Below, piece by piece: positions 1 to 7,904 of a stretch of 47,907 nt of DNA. Within the stretch, counting starts at the first letter, position 1. Each line of letters begins with the position of its first letter. Origin of the DNA: CAYQJS01 sp964417895 (lineage in GTDB: Bacteria; Chloroflexota; UBA6077; SHYK01); NCBI GenBank assembly GCA_964417895.1, contig CAYQJS010000045.1, positions 1-47,907 of the forward strand, written 5' to 3'. The translations under genes and the position numbers were made by a program. The notes under the pieces were generated by a model. The model saw only the letters and a program-made list of their open reading frames with translations, had not been told where the DNA came from and ran no database searches.

Positions 1-74
1 TCACCGTGCAGCCCACAGATCCCGAGCGCGTAGTCCTGGTTGACAGCAAAGGAAGGCTCTTTGGGGGCAGCTGA
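1..74 (+). CDS. C-terminal end of an unidentified gene (partial)
   Basis: Only the last 23 codons and a TGA at 72-74 are present, read from base 3. The tail ends in VLVDSKGRLFGGS, which reads like the end of a beta-rich domain. That is too little to name a family. The gene enters from outside the window and points toward the SHOCT gene. The call rests on an open frame reaching the edge and a plausible amino-acid composition. Confidence 0.4.
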   Translation, partial: TVQPTDPERVVLVDSKGRLFGGS

Positions 75-295
75 CCAGCCGGGGGTGGTTCTCACAGCAC
101 GCAAGGGTGAAGCGCTCCCACCCGAAGGCTCTCGTCGCGACGGGCCGGATGGCGAGCTCGCGGCCCACCCCTGAGAGCCCGGCCGCGCCCCACCCCGAGG
201 GTTATTGCTTTCCGCCGCAGAACTCGCCTACGCTTGCAGCAGCGGGTCGAAACAGTGGTCAGCATGGAGTCAAGATCGAGCTGGAAGGGACAGGA

Positions 296-664
296 ATGAA
301 AAATATCGGAGTCCTGGCACTACTCCTGGCGGTTCTGGCAGCGATCGCTGCACTCGGAATGGGCACGGGCCTGGGCATGATGGGGCCGGGCATGATGTGG
401 GGTTATGGAGCGCCGACGAGCGTCGCCGCCGGCGGTTGGGGCTGGGCAACGGCGATGGCGCTGGGCTGGCTCACCATGGTCGCGTTCCTCGGCGCCGTGG
501 TTGTTGGCGTGATCTTCTTCGCCCGCTGGGTTGCCGGCGCCACGGAGCAGCCCGGGCGCGGCAACGAGGCCGAGCTGCCCCTTGCGATCCTAAGACGACG
601 CTACGCGGCCGGGGAGATCGACGAAGCGACGTATGAACGGATGAAGCGCGAGCTGGCTGCGTGA
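296..664 (+). CDS. SHOCT-domain small membrane protein
   Basis: A 122-residue protein. The ATG at 296 is chosen over an upstream in-frame ATG at 107 because GGAAGGGACAGG lies just before it and the protein then starts directly with a hydrophobic segment (residues 4-22). A Gly/Met-rich stretch (about 22-36) follows, then a second membrane segment (about 50-78). The last 30 residues form a SHOCT (short C-terminal) domain: LAILRRRYAAGEIDEATYER. SHOCT tails are found on many envelope and phage-related proteins and probably mediate oligomerisation; no enzyme activity is implied. The Met-rich segment and the copper genes downstream suggest, but do not prove, an envelope metal-stress role. Confidence 0.85.
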   Translation: MKNIGVLALLLAVLAAIAALGMGTGLGMMGPGMMWGYGAPTSVAAGGWGWATAMALGWLTMVAFLGAVVVGVIFFARWVAGATEQPGRGNEAELPLAILRRRYAAGEIDEATYERMKRELAA

Positions 665-677
665 CCCGCGCCGACGA

Positions 678-1176
678 ATGAACCAATGCATTGGGCGGGG
701 CCAGAGGGCAGCAGGCACCCCATCGCGGCCGCGCTCGCTCGCAGTCGCGGCGCTGGCGGTGGCTCTGGCATGGCTCGTCGCCGGGCCAGGAACGGGGTCG
801 GTGGCCATCCCAGCGCGCGCCGCGCAACCAGCCGGTGGCACGCAGATCCAAGAGGCAGGCCAGGTCACCGTCGCGGTTACCTGGCTCGATGCCAACGATG
901 ACCTCGCGTTCCGAGTGGTGTTGGACACCCACACCGTCGACCTTCGATCGGTATGATCTGGCCCAACTCGCCATCGTGCGCACCAAGCAGGGGGTCGAAG
1001 TTTCCGCTGTGGGTTGGGACGCGTCGGCGGGCGCCCATCACCGAGAGGGAACGCTCCGTTTCCCCGTGGTAACGGAGGACGGCGCGGCGATCCTGGGCGG
1101 GGAGACGCAGGGCCTCGAGCTCATCATTCGCGACGTGGCCGGTATCGCGGAACGCAGGTTTGCGTGGACGTGGTGA
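678..1176 (+). pseudogene. Secreted protein of unknown function, split by a +1 frameshift
   Basis: The first frame (from ATG 678) encodes a signal peptide (hydrophobic about residues 21-36, then cleavage-like ARAAQ) and a beta-strand-rich start, VTVAVTWLDANDDLAFRVVL, before stopping at 954-956. The second frame continues the same domain with YDLAQLAIVRTKQGVEVSAV and ends ELIIRDVAGIAERRFAWTW. Removing one base in the CTTCGATCGG stretch near 945-950 joins them as VDL-DRYDL. This is either a real lesion or a sequencing indel. The restored protein is about 165 residues and resembles uncharacterised secreted proteins with THxVDL and HHREGTLRF motifs that I recall near metal genes; no function is assigned. 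Its TGA overlaps the GTG of the next gene. Confidence 0.65.
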
Positions 1177-2513
1177 CTGTCCTTCGAAGCACACCTCGTG
1201 AGAGGCTCCGCCGACGCGCGGGGCGAAGTCAGGGCGCCGCGGTCCGAGCGTCGCCTCCCCGCTTGACGACGCTGGAGCTCGTCAGCGTTCCACATCGCGC
1301 GAGCGAGCAGTACCGAGGCCTCGTAGATGAGACGCTCATCGACGAGGTTCAGACGCTCGGCGGTGAGCTGCGCGGCGTACGCGTGCTCCACATCAACTCG
1401 ACGGCCGACGGTGGAGGCGTGGCGGAGCTCCTGAACTCGCTCGTACCACTGGAGCGGGACTGCGGTCTACAGGTTGAGTGGCGATTGCTCTGCCCCGACG
1501 AGCAGCTCTTCACGGTGACCAAGGGGTTTCACAACGCCCTGCAAGGGCAGCCCTCGCACCTGGACGAGGAAGGGAAGAGCATTTATCTCCGGCACAACGA
1601 GCACTGTGCGGCGATGCTCTCGCCCGACGCCTACGACGTCGTGATCGTGCACGATCCGCAGCCCGCCGCCCTCCCGTGGTTCTCCGCAGCCGGCGGTCCG
1701 GTCTGGATCTGGCGCTGTCACATCGATTCGTCGCAGCCGGATCCGGGCGTGTGGGCGTTTCTCCGTCCCTATGTCCAGCGCTATGACGCCGCGATTTTCA
1801 CCATGAAAGAGTTCGTCCCGCCGGACCTGACGGGCCCCAGGCTGGCCTTCATCCCGCCGGCTATCGATCCTCTGTCGCCGAAGAACCGAGTCCTGCCCAG
1901 ATACCTGGCCCGCGACGAGGTGGCGCACTTCGGTATCGATCTCGCCCGCCCTCTGCTCCTACAGGTGGCGCGGTTCGACCCATGGAAAGACCCACAGGGA
2001 GTGATCGATACGTATCACGCGGTCAAGCAGCAACTGCCGCAGACTCAACTCGCGCTCGTCGGTTCGATGGCAGATGACGACCCAGAAGGATGGGTGATCT
2101 ACAGCCTGATTCGGAAGCAGGCCGAAGGCGATCCCGATCTTCATATCCTGACGAACCTGAACGGCGTGGGCGCTCACGAGGTGAATGCATTCCAGCGGGT
2201 GGCGGATGTCGCGATTCAGAAATCGATTCGCGAAGGTTTCGGCCTGGTTGTCTCGGAAGCGGTGTGGAAGGAGACGCCCGTCGTTGGGGGGAATACGGGC
2301 GGCATCCCCTTGCAGATTCAGAATGGGGTCGGTGGCTTCCTCGTCAGCACGGTCGAGGAATGTGCGGAGCGGACCCTCTACCTCCTGGCCCACCCCGATG
2401 AGGCCCACGAGATTGCGCACCAGGGATACGAGCGCGTACGAGCCCAGTTTCTCATGCCGCGGCTCTTACGCGACGAGCTGAAGCTGATCCGATTAATGCT
2501 TGCCGGGAGTTGA
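1173..2513 (+). CDS. treT: GT4 glycosyltransferase, trehalose synthase TreT type
   Basis: TreT transfers glucose from a nucleotide sugar such as ADP- or UDP-glucose to glucose, giving trehalose in one reversible cytoplasmic step. The N-terminal Rossmann half carries GVRVLHINSTADGGGVAELL, typical of TreT. The C-terminal half has the GT4 donor site EGFGLVVSEA (E-x7-E), followed by GGNTGGIPLQI. GTG 1173 overlaps the preceding stop (GTGA), which suggests translational coupling and gives 446 residues. A TTG at 1263 would give 416, closer to known TreT length (about 412-415), so the start is uncertain. Trehalose is a stress solute, which suits the surrounding metal and stress genes. Another GT4 specificity cannot be excluded. 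Confidence 0.8.
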   Translation: MTVLRSTPRERLRRRAGRSQGAAVRASPPRLTTLELVSVPHRASEQYRGLVDETLIDEVQTLGGELRGVRVLHINSTADGGGVAELLNSLVPLERDCGLQVEWRLLCPDEQLFTVTKGFHNALQGQPSHLDEEGKSIYLRHNEHCAAMLSPDAYDVVIVHDPQPAALPWFSAAGGPVWIWRCHIDSSQPDPGVWAFLRPYVQRYDAAIFTMKEFVPPDLTGPRLAFIPPAIDPLSPKNRVLPRYLARDEVAHFGIDLARPLLLQVARFDPWKDPQGVIDTYHAVKQQLPQTQLALVGSMADDDPEGWVIYSLIRKQAEGDPDLHILTNLNGVGAHEVNAFQRVADVAIQKSIREGFGLVVSEAVWKETPVVGGNTGGIPLQIQNGVGGFLVSTVEECAERTLYLLAHPDEAHEIAHQGYERVRAQFLMPRLLRDELKLIRLMLAGS

Positions 2514-2580
2514 GGTGGGGCCTGCGCTTGTAGTGTGGAGTCCGCGACAGCGGATTCCACAGCTCAGGGGAGGTGGCAGT

Positions 2581-3034
2581 ATGGCCCGACGAGTTCTCGT
2601 GTCGATCGCGGTACTCGGCCTGCTGGCGACCCCCGTTTTCGGCCGTTTTCGCGCAGGGTATGATGATGGGGCCCGTATCCGCCAGCCAGCACCCTGCCCT
2701 CGGGCTCATCCTTACGGACGCGAACGGAATGACCCTGTACACGTGGGAGGGCGACCCCGCGCTGGCCAGCAACTGCTACGACGATTGCGCAACGGCCTGG
2801 CCTCCCCTGCTCGTGGATGAGACGACCGCGGCGAGTGTAATGAGCATGATGATGGGTGGGTTCGGTGCGGCCCAGCGCAGAGACGGGAGCTACCAGCTCA
2901 CCTACAGCGGGTGGCCGCTCTACTACTTCTCACGCGACACAGCACCGGGCGACGCGTTGGGAGTGGGATTGAGAGGCTTTGGCGCTCTCTGGTCGGTTGT
3001 GAGTCTGGACCCCATGATGATGGAGGGACATTAG
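2581..3034 (+). pseudogene. Secreted-repeat lipoprotein_15-like protein, frameshifted in its signal peptide
   Basis: A strong ribosome site (GGGGAGGTGG) precedes ATG 2581. This frame encodes a clear signal peptide, MARRVLVSIAVLGLLATPV, but then runs out of register. The mature domain lies in the next frame: LILTDANGMTLYTWEGD, CYDDCATAWPPLL, YQLTYSGWPLYYFSRD. This is the COG4315/PF03640 'secreted repeat' family of unknown function. Deleting one T from the GTTTT run near 2637-2640 restores PVSAVFAQG and joins signal to domain, giving about 150 residues. The error is in a homopolymer, so an assembly indel is more likely than decay. Met clusters (MMMG, MSMMM, PMMM) may bind copper, in keeping with the neighbouring oxidase. 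Confidence 0.75.
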
Positions 3035-3443
3035 CATCGCCATTCCGCAAGCTACTGAGGGCCGTTCGCGACCGTGGGCGGCCTCGCGAACCCAAATTTC
3101 GTGGGTCCTTGTATGTGCGCTCCTTGCCCACCTGCTGCTAATGGCACTGGCCATCCAAACGGCGTCGGCCGCTCCCCACGTGGGGGCCATCTCTCCGGAT
3201 GGTGGGATGCTTGACCATAAGCATTTGGGCCGGGCAGGGCCCGCTGACCTGAACACTACTGCCCACGGCACGCACTGCAACGCGGAGCCCGCGTCCACCC
3301 CGGATTTGGCCGTCCGTCTGACGGTAGACGCGCCGCCCACGGCAGCGATCGCGCCAGACTCGACATCGCGTCCGCTGGCAGCGGCCATTGGCCCACCCAT
3401 CCTCCTCCGCAGCCGGGCCTTCCTGCAGGTGTTTCGTAACTAG
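3030..3443 (+). CDS. Small exported protein of unknown function, start unusual
   Basis: The open frame runs from the TGA at 3018-3020 to 3443. Its coding character is clear before the first ATG (3141): a membrane or signal segment (WVLVCALLAHLLLMALAIQT) followed by ASAAPHVG begins about 25 codons earlier. No ATG, GTG or TTG precedes this segment. The only well-placed ribosome site, GGAGGGAC (3022-3029), sits directly before ATT 3030, so a rare ATT start or a lost ATG is proposed. The C terminus ends RSRAFLQVFRN, an ending I recall from small His-rich exported proteins near copper genes. The His/Cys motif DHKHLG...HGTHC could bind metal. Function is unknown; with ATG 3141 the protein would lack most of its signal. 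Confidence 0.5.
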   Translation: MSIAIPQATEGRSRPWAASRTQISWVLVCALLAHLLLMALAIQTASAAPHVGAISPDGGMLDHKHLGRAGPADLNTTAHGTHCNAEPASTPDLAVRLTVDAPPTAAIAPDSTSRPLAAAIGPPILLRSRAFLQVFRN

Positions 3444-3507
3444 AGGAACCCTGTGGCGCAGGTTCCGCGTCCGTTCCGAACTACACCGAACGATGGAGGG
3501 TATTGTG

Positions 3508-4623
3508 ATGAACTGGTTTCGTGCTCCCCTTACGCTCGCCGCGGCGGGCGCCATTTTGCTGCTCGGCATTGGGCTCGGGGCTGGCTGGGGCCGTGGCCTG
3601 CGTGCGAGCGCGCAAGGGGGCGACCCGCTGTCATCGGCCACCTTGATGGAGCTGCCCATCCGCCTTACGCAATCGGCCCAGATCCGACCGACCGGCCAGG
3701 TGAAGAGCTTCGAGCTGACCGCCCGCCCCACGACCTGGGAGGTGTTGCCCGGCGTGACAACCGAGGCTGTTGCGTACAACGGGCTGGTGCCAGGCCCGAC
3801 GATCCGGGTCACCGAGGGCGACACGCTCCGCGTCATCCTCAGGAACGAACTGGATCAAGAAACATCGATCCACTGGCACGGGCTGCACGTCCCGAACGCC
3901 ATGGATGGCGTCCCGGGGGTCACCCAGGCCCCGGTTAGACCCGGTGAGACCTTCACCTACGAGTTCATGGCCTCCCACGCTGGGACGTTCATGTATCACC
4001 CGCACATCAACTCCGTCGCTCAGATCGACCGGGGGCTGTACGGGGTTCTCATCATCGACCCGCAGACGCCCGACCCGACGCGCTTCGACCGCGAATTCAC
4101 AATGATGCTCGGAGCATGGCAAATCCAGCGGTCAACGCAGCCCGGGCCCGCGGCCCCCGCGATGGCGGATCACGGAATGGGCATGGGCGCGGGCGCGAGT
4201 ATGGGCATGGGGATGGGCATGGACTACAACTACTTCACCATCAACGGCAAGGCATTTCCTGCATTGGACCCATGGCCGGTGAGGGAGGGTGAGCTCATTC
4301 GGGTGCGACTGATTAACATCTCGAATCTGACGCATCCTATGCACCTCCATGGGCAGGACTTCAAGGTGATAGCGAAGGATGGTGAGCCGCTGCGCGAGCA
4401 GCTCGTTGCGAACACTCTCAGCGTCGGCGCGGGTGAGACCTACGACATCGCGTTCCTGGCCAACAACCCGGGCAGCTGGATGTTTCATTGCCATGAGCTC
4501 CACCACACGGAGAACGACGGAGTGGAGCCGGGCGGGCTGATGCAGCTCATTCAGTATGAGGGCGCGCCTCGGCCCGCGGCGCTCCCGCCGATGGACCCCG
4601 GCGGCCAGCATGGTGGCCACTAG
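3508..4623 (+). CDS. Two-domain multicopper oxidase (laccase/CopA-like)
   Basis: A 371-residue exported oxidase that probably oxidises Cu(I) or phenolic substrates with reduction of O2 to water. ATG 3508 follows GGAGGG (3496-3500 region); a second ATG at 3493 is less well spaced. A signal segment spans about residues 6-25. All four copper motifs are present: HWHG (about 122-125), HPH (164-166, where HSH is more usual), HPMHLHG (276-282) and HCHELHH (327-333). A Met/Gly-rich insert (about residues 215-236, MGMGAGASMGMGMGMD) lies between the domains, like the Met-rich loops of CueO that bind Cu(I). DUF2933 and YHS genes downstream support a copper-tolerance role. The length is short for a three-domain enzyme. 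Confidence 0.88.
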   Translation: MNWFRAPLTLAAAGAILLLGIGLGAGWGRGLRASAQGGDPLSSATLMELPIRLTQSAQIRPTGQVKSFELTARPTTWEVLPGVTTEAVAYNGLVPGPTIRVTEGDTLRVILRNELDQETSIHWHGLHVPNAMDGVPGVTQAPVRPGETFTYEFMASHAGTFMYHPHINSVAQIDRGLYGVLIIDPQTPDPTRFDREFTMMLGAWQIQRSTQPGPAAPAMADHGMGMGAGASMGMGMGMDYNYFTINGKAFPALDPWPVREGELIRVRLINISNLTHPMHLHGQDFKVIAKDGEPLREQLVANTLSVGAGETYDIAFLANNPGSWMFHCHELHHTENDGVEPGGLMQLIQYEGAPRPAALPPMDPGGQHGGH

Positions 4624-4857
4624 AGGTGCCGATTCTTGGGCAGCCGATGATCTGGGCACGCCGCCAGGCTCCTCGGGAAACTCGCGCGTCCGCCCCATGG
4701 GGCTGGAAGGCGGTAGCCACCGCTCAGAGACGCAGAGAGCGATGCCGCCCTTCCAGGTAGTGGGCGGCGCCCCGGTGGAACCGCCCTCCGAGATATCGCG
4801 GCGCTTCGTTGGGGCCGCGTAAGCTAACTAAACGAAAACTGGGTCGTGGAGGCCGCA

Positions 4858-5177
4858 ATGCATGGGGAATCGGCCACAGACGAAGCCGGGGCGAAAAGGG
4901 GCGGGCGGAGTTTTCTGCGCTCGAGGACGGGACTCGCACCGGTTCGCCAGCGTCGCGCATCGCCGCCAACNNNNNNNNNNCGGGACTCGCGCTGGTCGGC
5001 TTTCTCGCGGTGGCCGGCTTCTTTCTGCTGACCGAGCACACCGCGCACGTATTCGGCGCGCTCCCCTTCATCCTCCTGCTCGCCTGCCCTTTGCTGCACC
5101 TGTTTCTTCATGGCGGGCATGGGGCAAGCCATTCGGGCCACGCGGGGACTCAACAGCCGGGGAGAGAGGCGAGATGA
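4858..5177 (+). CDS. DUF2933 small membrane protein, interrupted by an assembly gap
   Basis: ATG 4858 starts MHGESATDEAGAKRGG and runs to LRSRTGLA, where the sequence goes astray just before the N run. After the gap another frame continues GLALVGFLAVAGFFLLTEHT, then a second hydrophobic stretch (FGALPFILLLACPLLHLFLH) and a His-rich tail. The 10-mer CGGGACTCGC occurs on both sides (4928-4937 and 4981-4990). Collapsing them gives one continuous 88-residue protein, SRTGLALVGF, as expected for DUF2933. These two-helix proteins accompany copper and other heavy-metal resistance genes; their biochemical role is unknown. The stop overlaps the next gene's ATG (ATGA), indicating an operon. Confidence 0.78.
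4971..4980. other. Assembly gap (10 N)
   Basis: Ten Ns join two contigs inside the DUF2933 gene. The identical 10-mer on each flank suggests the contigs really overlap. If so, the bases between 4938 and 4980 are a contig-end artefact rather than missing sequence. Confidence 0.95.
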
Positions 5178-5839
5178 GCCAAGAGATCCCTGCCTACGGC
5201 CTTTGGCTGCTCGTCGCGATCAACGCGGCAATCTTCATCATCTTCGCCTTCAGCTTCACGCGCCCCCGCACGGCTCGCGACTGGCGGTCCCTCGGCGCGT
5301 TTTCGGCGTTCGTGGTCGCGCTTTTCACTGAGATGTACGGGTTCCCGTTGACCATCTACGTGCTCTCCGGCTGGCTCGGCAGCCGGTTTCCCGCGGTGGA
5401 TCTGCTGACCCACGACGCCGGCCACCTCTGGTCCACCCTCCTCGGGTGGCAGGCGGACCCCCACCTGAGCCCATTCCACCTCTTGAGCTACGCTTTGATC
5501 GGAGGCGGATTCATTCTCCTCTCCGCCGCCTGGGACGCTCTCTTCAGGGCCCGCCGGCAGGGCAAGCTAGCGGAGACTGGGCCCTACGCCCGCCTCCGCC
5601 ACCCACAGTACGCGGCCTTTGTGATCGTCATGCTGGGCTTTCTCCTGCAGTGGCCCACGCTCCTCACCATTCTCATGTTTCCGGTGCTCGTCGCCATGTA
5701 CGTGCGGCTGGCGCGTCAGGAAGAGCGCGACATGCTCGTCGAGTTCGGAGCGCAGTACGCTCTATACGCCGCTGCCACACCCGCGTTCTTTCCCCATCTG
5801 ATGCGTCCCGCGCGGGTCGGGCCTGCTCGTCCGCGCTAG
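5174..5839 (+). CDS. Isoprenylcysteine carboxyl methyltransferase-like membrane protein
   Basis: A 221-residue polytopic protein whose ATG overlaps the preceding stop. About five hydrophobic segments are visible (residues 10-30, 40-60, 100-120, 148-185). The C-terminal half carries the family signature GPYARLRHPQY, then a membrane segment and RQEERDMLVEFG, the S-adenosylmethionine-binding layout of the ICMT/phospholipid methyltransferase group (PF04191/PF04140). Bacterial members are often linked to heavy-metal resistance genes and their substrate is generally unknown. The position after DUF2933 and opposite a YHS protein fits that setting. Its TAG (5837-5839) overlaps the stop of the convergent YHS gene. 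Confidence 0.82.
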   Translation: MSQEIPAYGLWLLVAINAAIFIIFAFSFTRPRTARDWRSLGAFSAFVVALFTEMYGFPLTIYVLSGWLGSRFPAVDLLTHDAGHLWSTLLGWQADPHLSPFHLLSYALIGGGFILLSAAWDALFRARRQGKLAETGPYARLRHPQYAAFVIVMLGFLLQWPTLLTILMFPVLVAMYVRLARQEERDMLVEFGAQYALYAAATPAFFPHLMRPARVGPARPR

Positions 5840-5988
5840 CGCTTCTCGAGAAAGCGTCGTGGGTCGCGCTCAAACATGCGTTTACAGCCAGGGGCGCAGA
5901 AGTAGTAAGTCTGGCCCTCGTGCTGCGCGGTGTTTCTGGCAGTCCGCTCGTCGACGTCCATCCCACACACCGGGCATTTCGCCATCAT
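5836..5988 (-). CDS. YHS-domain metal-binding miniprotein
   Basis: A 50-residue protein read on the minus strand: MMAKCPVCGMDVDERTAR, then QHEGQTYYFCAPGCKRMFER, ending DPRRFLEKR. It is one complete YHS domain, with CPVCGM at the N terminus and FCAPGCKRMFERDP in the second half, giving four cysteines for metal binding. YHS domains occur in copper ATPases, metal chaperones and toluene monooxygenase components. GGAGGTG stands just upstream of the double ATG (5983-5988); either ATG may be used. The gene is convergent with the methyltransferase and its stop overlaps that gene's stop. A role in copper handling is inferred from the neighbours. Confidence 0.85.
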   Translation of the reverse strand: MMAKCPVCGMDVDERTARNTAQHEGQTYYFCAPGCKRMFERDPRRFLEKR

Positions 5989-6221
5989 CCCACCTCCTCG
6001 CGGGTTGCAACTCCCCTACGGCTCTTCGCTGCGGCAAGGTCGCGGTTGCTCGATCATCCACCGTCCTACCTTCCGGGGTAGTCGCGATGGACGCGCCCCG
6101 CGCCCGCAGGCGGGAGCAGAGACTATCCGGCCCTGTCGTCCCTAACCACCCGCGCAGCCATGTCCCGGGGTGCTCGTCGCCGGGTACTCTGCAGCTGCGA
6201 AGATGCGCCTCTGGGGGAATT

Positions 6222-7047
6222 ATGGCAGCCCTCGCCGTCATCGAACGGTCCACGCGCCCCAGCACAGGGAGGACCCCGGCAGACGGGCCCCCGATCGCCG
6301 CCCGCGAGAGCGCTGCGCTACGCTCGCGCGCCATCTGGCGAGCCGCATCGCCGATACTGCTGATGCAGACCAGTGGGCCATCATCGTGGTTGGGCTCGAA
6401 GGGGCTGGCCCCCCGACTTCGAGGAGTTGGTGCCTCGTCGCTGCCTCGAAGGGCTAAACCTCGGGCGGCCGGCCCGCTATCGAATGACCCTGGTCCTCCG
6501 CGCGGATGACCGAGACCTCGGTATCGTGCGCCTCGGCACTCTGCGACCGACGGGCTTCTCCCACCTGGACGTTGCGCGGGCGCGCGCGGCAGCGGAGGCC
6601 GCGGCGGATGACATGAGCGAGGAGCTCTGCAGGTCGGGGCTGCAGCCGACTCGGGTGGCACTGGAGGCCGAGGCCACTGATGCGAAGCAGGGAGTCGTGA
6701 TCCTGGACGAGCTCGAGCGGATAGTCGTGGTGAGCCCGGTGGCAGAGCGGCTCCTGGGCTGGCACTCCGAGGACGTGGTCGGCGCCCCGTGCGCATCCGT
6801 CTTCGACTGCCGCGATGCAGACGGGGCGTCCCTCTGTGGCCGGTGCGGCCTGCTGGGGATATTCGAGCGCCAGGAGGTCTCCGCTCCGGTCTTCATGCGC
6901 ATGGCAGACGCACACGGGGGACGCCAGGAGGTGAGCACGAGCTTCTGGTACCTGCCCCCGGCCGGACGGATCAACGAACCTCGGGCGATGGCGGTGCTGC
7001 GAAGCGCTGAGCAGCCGACGGCGCCGCTCCAGTCGCGCGCAGGGTAG
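6222..7047 (+). pseudogene. GAF-PAS sensor protein with frameshift(s)
   Basis: Three frames together look like one gene. ATG 6222, after CTGGGGGAATT, begins MAALAVIERSTRP. Another frame holds the first half of a GAF-like domain, LARHLASRIADTADADQWAI to GLEGAGP. From about 6405 a third frame completes it (DFEELVPRRCLEGL, YRMTLVLRADDRDLGIVRLG). It then gives a helical linker and a PAS domain, QGVVILDELERIVVVSPVAE followed by RLLGWHSEDVVG, with CRDADGASLCGRCGL cysteines. The run of six Cs at 6401-6406 is the likely indel; another near 6300-6325 is needed if ATG 6222 is right. There is no output domain. The four Cys in the PAS region could bind metal or a cofactor. The function as a ligand or redox sensor is inferred. 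Confidence 0.6.
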
Positions 7048-7136
7048 GGCCCGCTAGCGGCCGGCTATTGGAGGTTGCACTCGGCACGCGTTGAATGCTG
7101 ATATAGAAGGGATGCATTCCGTGTTGCGCTGGCGGC

Positions 7137-7427
7137 ATGATAGGAAATGCTGTGCGCATACATGTGGAGACGGAGTCAGCCGCCCCGATCAGCGTGGGGG
7201 GCGTCACGGTTACGCCTCGGTCGCAGGCGCTGATACTGAGCTTCCCGTTTGGCCAGCTCGTATGGAACCGGCCCACCGAAGTTGTGGTTGAACGCGACGG
7301 ACGCACAGAGCGCATCCGGGTGGTCGACATCAGTCGCGCATTCCAGTTGGGCCTGTACGCGCTCGCGGCCGCCCTGGGCGTTGCCATCGCGGTGGGCAGC
7401 GCCCGACGCGCACGCAGGGCAGCGTAA
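7137..7427 (+). CDS. Small C-tail-anchored membrane protein, unknown function
   Basis: A 96-residue protein with a soluble N-terminal part predicted as beta strands (SVGGVTVTPRSQALILSFP, VVVERDGRTERIRVVDI) and one C-terminal membrane helix (about residues 68-88) followed by Arg-rich RRARRA, a stop-transfer-like end. The ribosome site is weak, so the start is tentative. It lies 30 bases upstream of the GerW-like gene on the same strand and is probably cotranscribed. I do not recognise the family. Confidence 0.6.
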   Translation: MIGNAVRIHVETESAAPISVGGVTVTPRSQALILSFPFGQLVWNRPTEVVVERDGRTERIRVVDISRAFQLGLYALAAALGVAIAVGSARRARRAA

Positions 7428-7457
7428 ACCCCGCGCCCACATCAACGGAGGTCATCG

Positions 7458-7904
7458 ATGAGCGACGCACTGAGTGACTTGATCAGCTCGCTCGACCGGA
7501 CCCAGGAACAGGCCATGACCGCGACGCAGAGCATCTTCTCAGCTACGCGCGTCGGCGCGGTGTACGGCGATCCCATCCAGGCCGGAGACTACACCATCAT
7601 TACCGCCAGTGAGGTCGTCGCCGGGAGTGGATTTGGCTTCGGCCGAGGAATGGGCTCAGCGCCTGCGAGCGCCTCGTCGTCGAACGGTGAGGCGGCGAAA
7701 GCGACGGAGGCGACCGGTGGCGGCGGCGGTGGTGGCGGCGGCGGTGGATCAACGGCCCGGCCTGTGGCGCTGATCGTTATCGGCCCGAATGGAGTCGAGG
7801 TCAGGCCTGTCGTCGACGTCACGAAGATCGCGGTGGCTGCGTTGACCGCCTGGGGTGCGGCGCTCCCAACGCTCGTCAGAATCGGGCAACTCCGCAAACG
7901 CTAA
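7458..7904 (+). CDS. GerW/YtfJ-family protein
   Basis: A 148-residue protein with the GerW (sporulation protein YtfJ, PF09579) layout: an N-terminal helix, IFSATRVGAVYGDPIQAGDY, then IITASEVVAGSGFGFGRGMG. A Gly-rich linker containing eleven consecutive glycines follows. The second half is RPVALIVIGPNGVEVRPVVD, then a C-terminal hydrophobic helix. In Bacillus YtfJ is needed for germination of spores. Homologues are common in non-sporulating phyla, where the role is unknown, so no sporulation is implied here. GGAGGTC precedes the ATG. The stop overlaps by 4 bases the stop end of the convergent ATPase gene. Confidence 0.82.
   Translation: MSDALSDLISSLDRTQEQAMTATQSIFSATRVGAVYGDPIQAGDYTIITASEVVAGSGFGFGRGMGSAPASASSSNGEAAKATEATGGGGGGGGGGGSTARPVALIVIGPNGVEVRPVVDVTKIAVAALTAWGAALPTLVRIGQLRKR

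Noticed and set aside
7458..7904. GerW-like protein as evidence of sporulation
   Set aside because: Homologues are widespread in non-sporulating bacteria, and no other sporulation gene is in the window.
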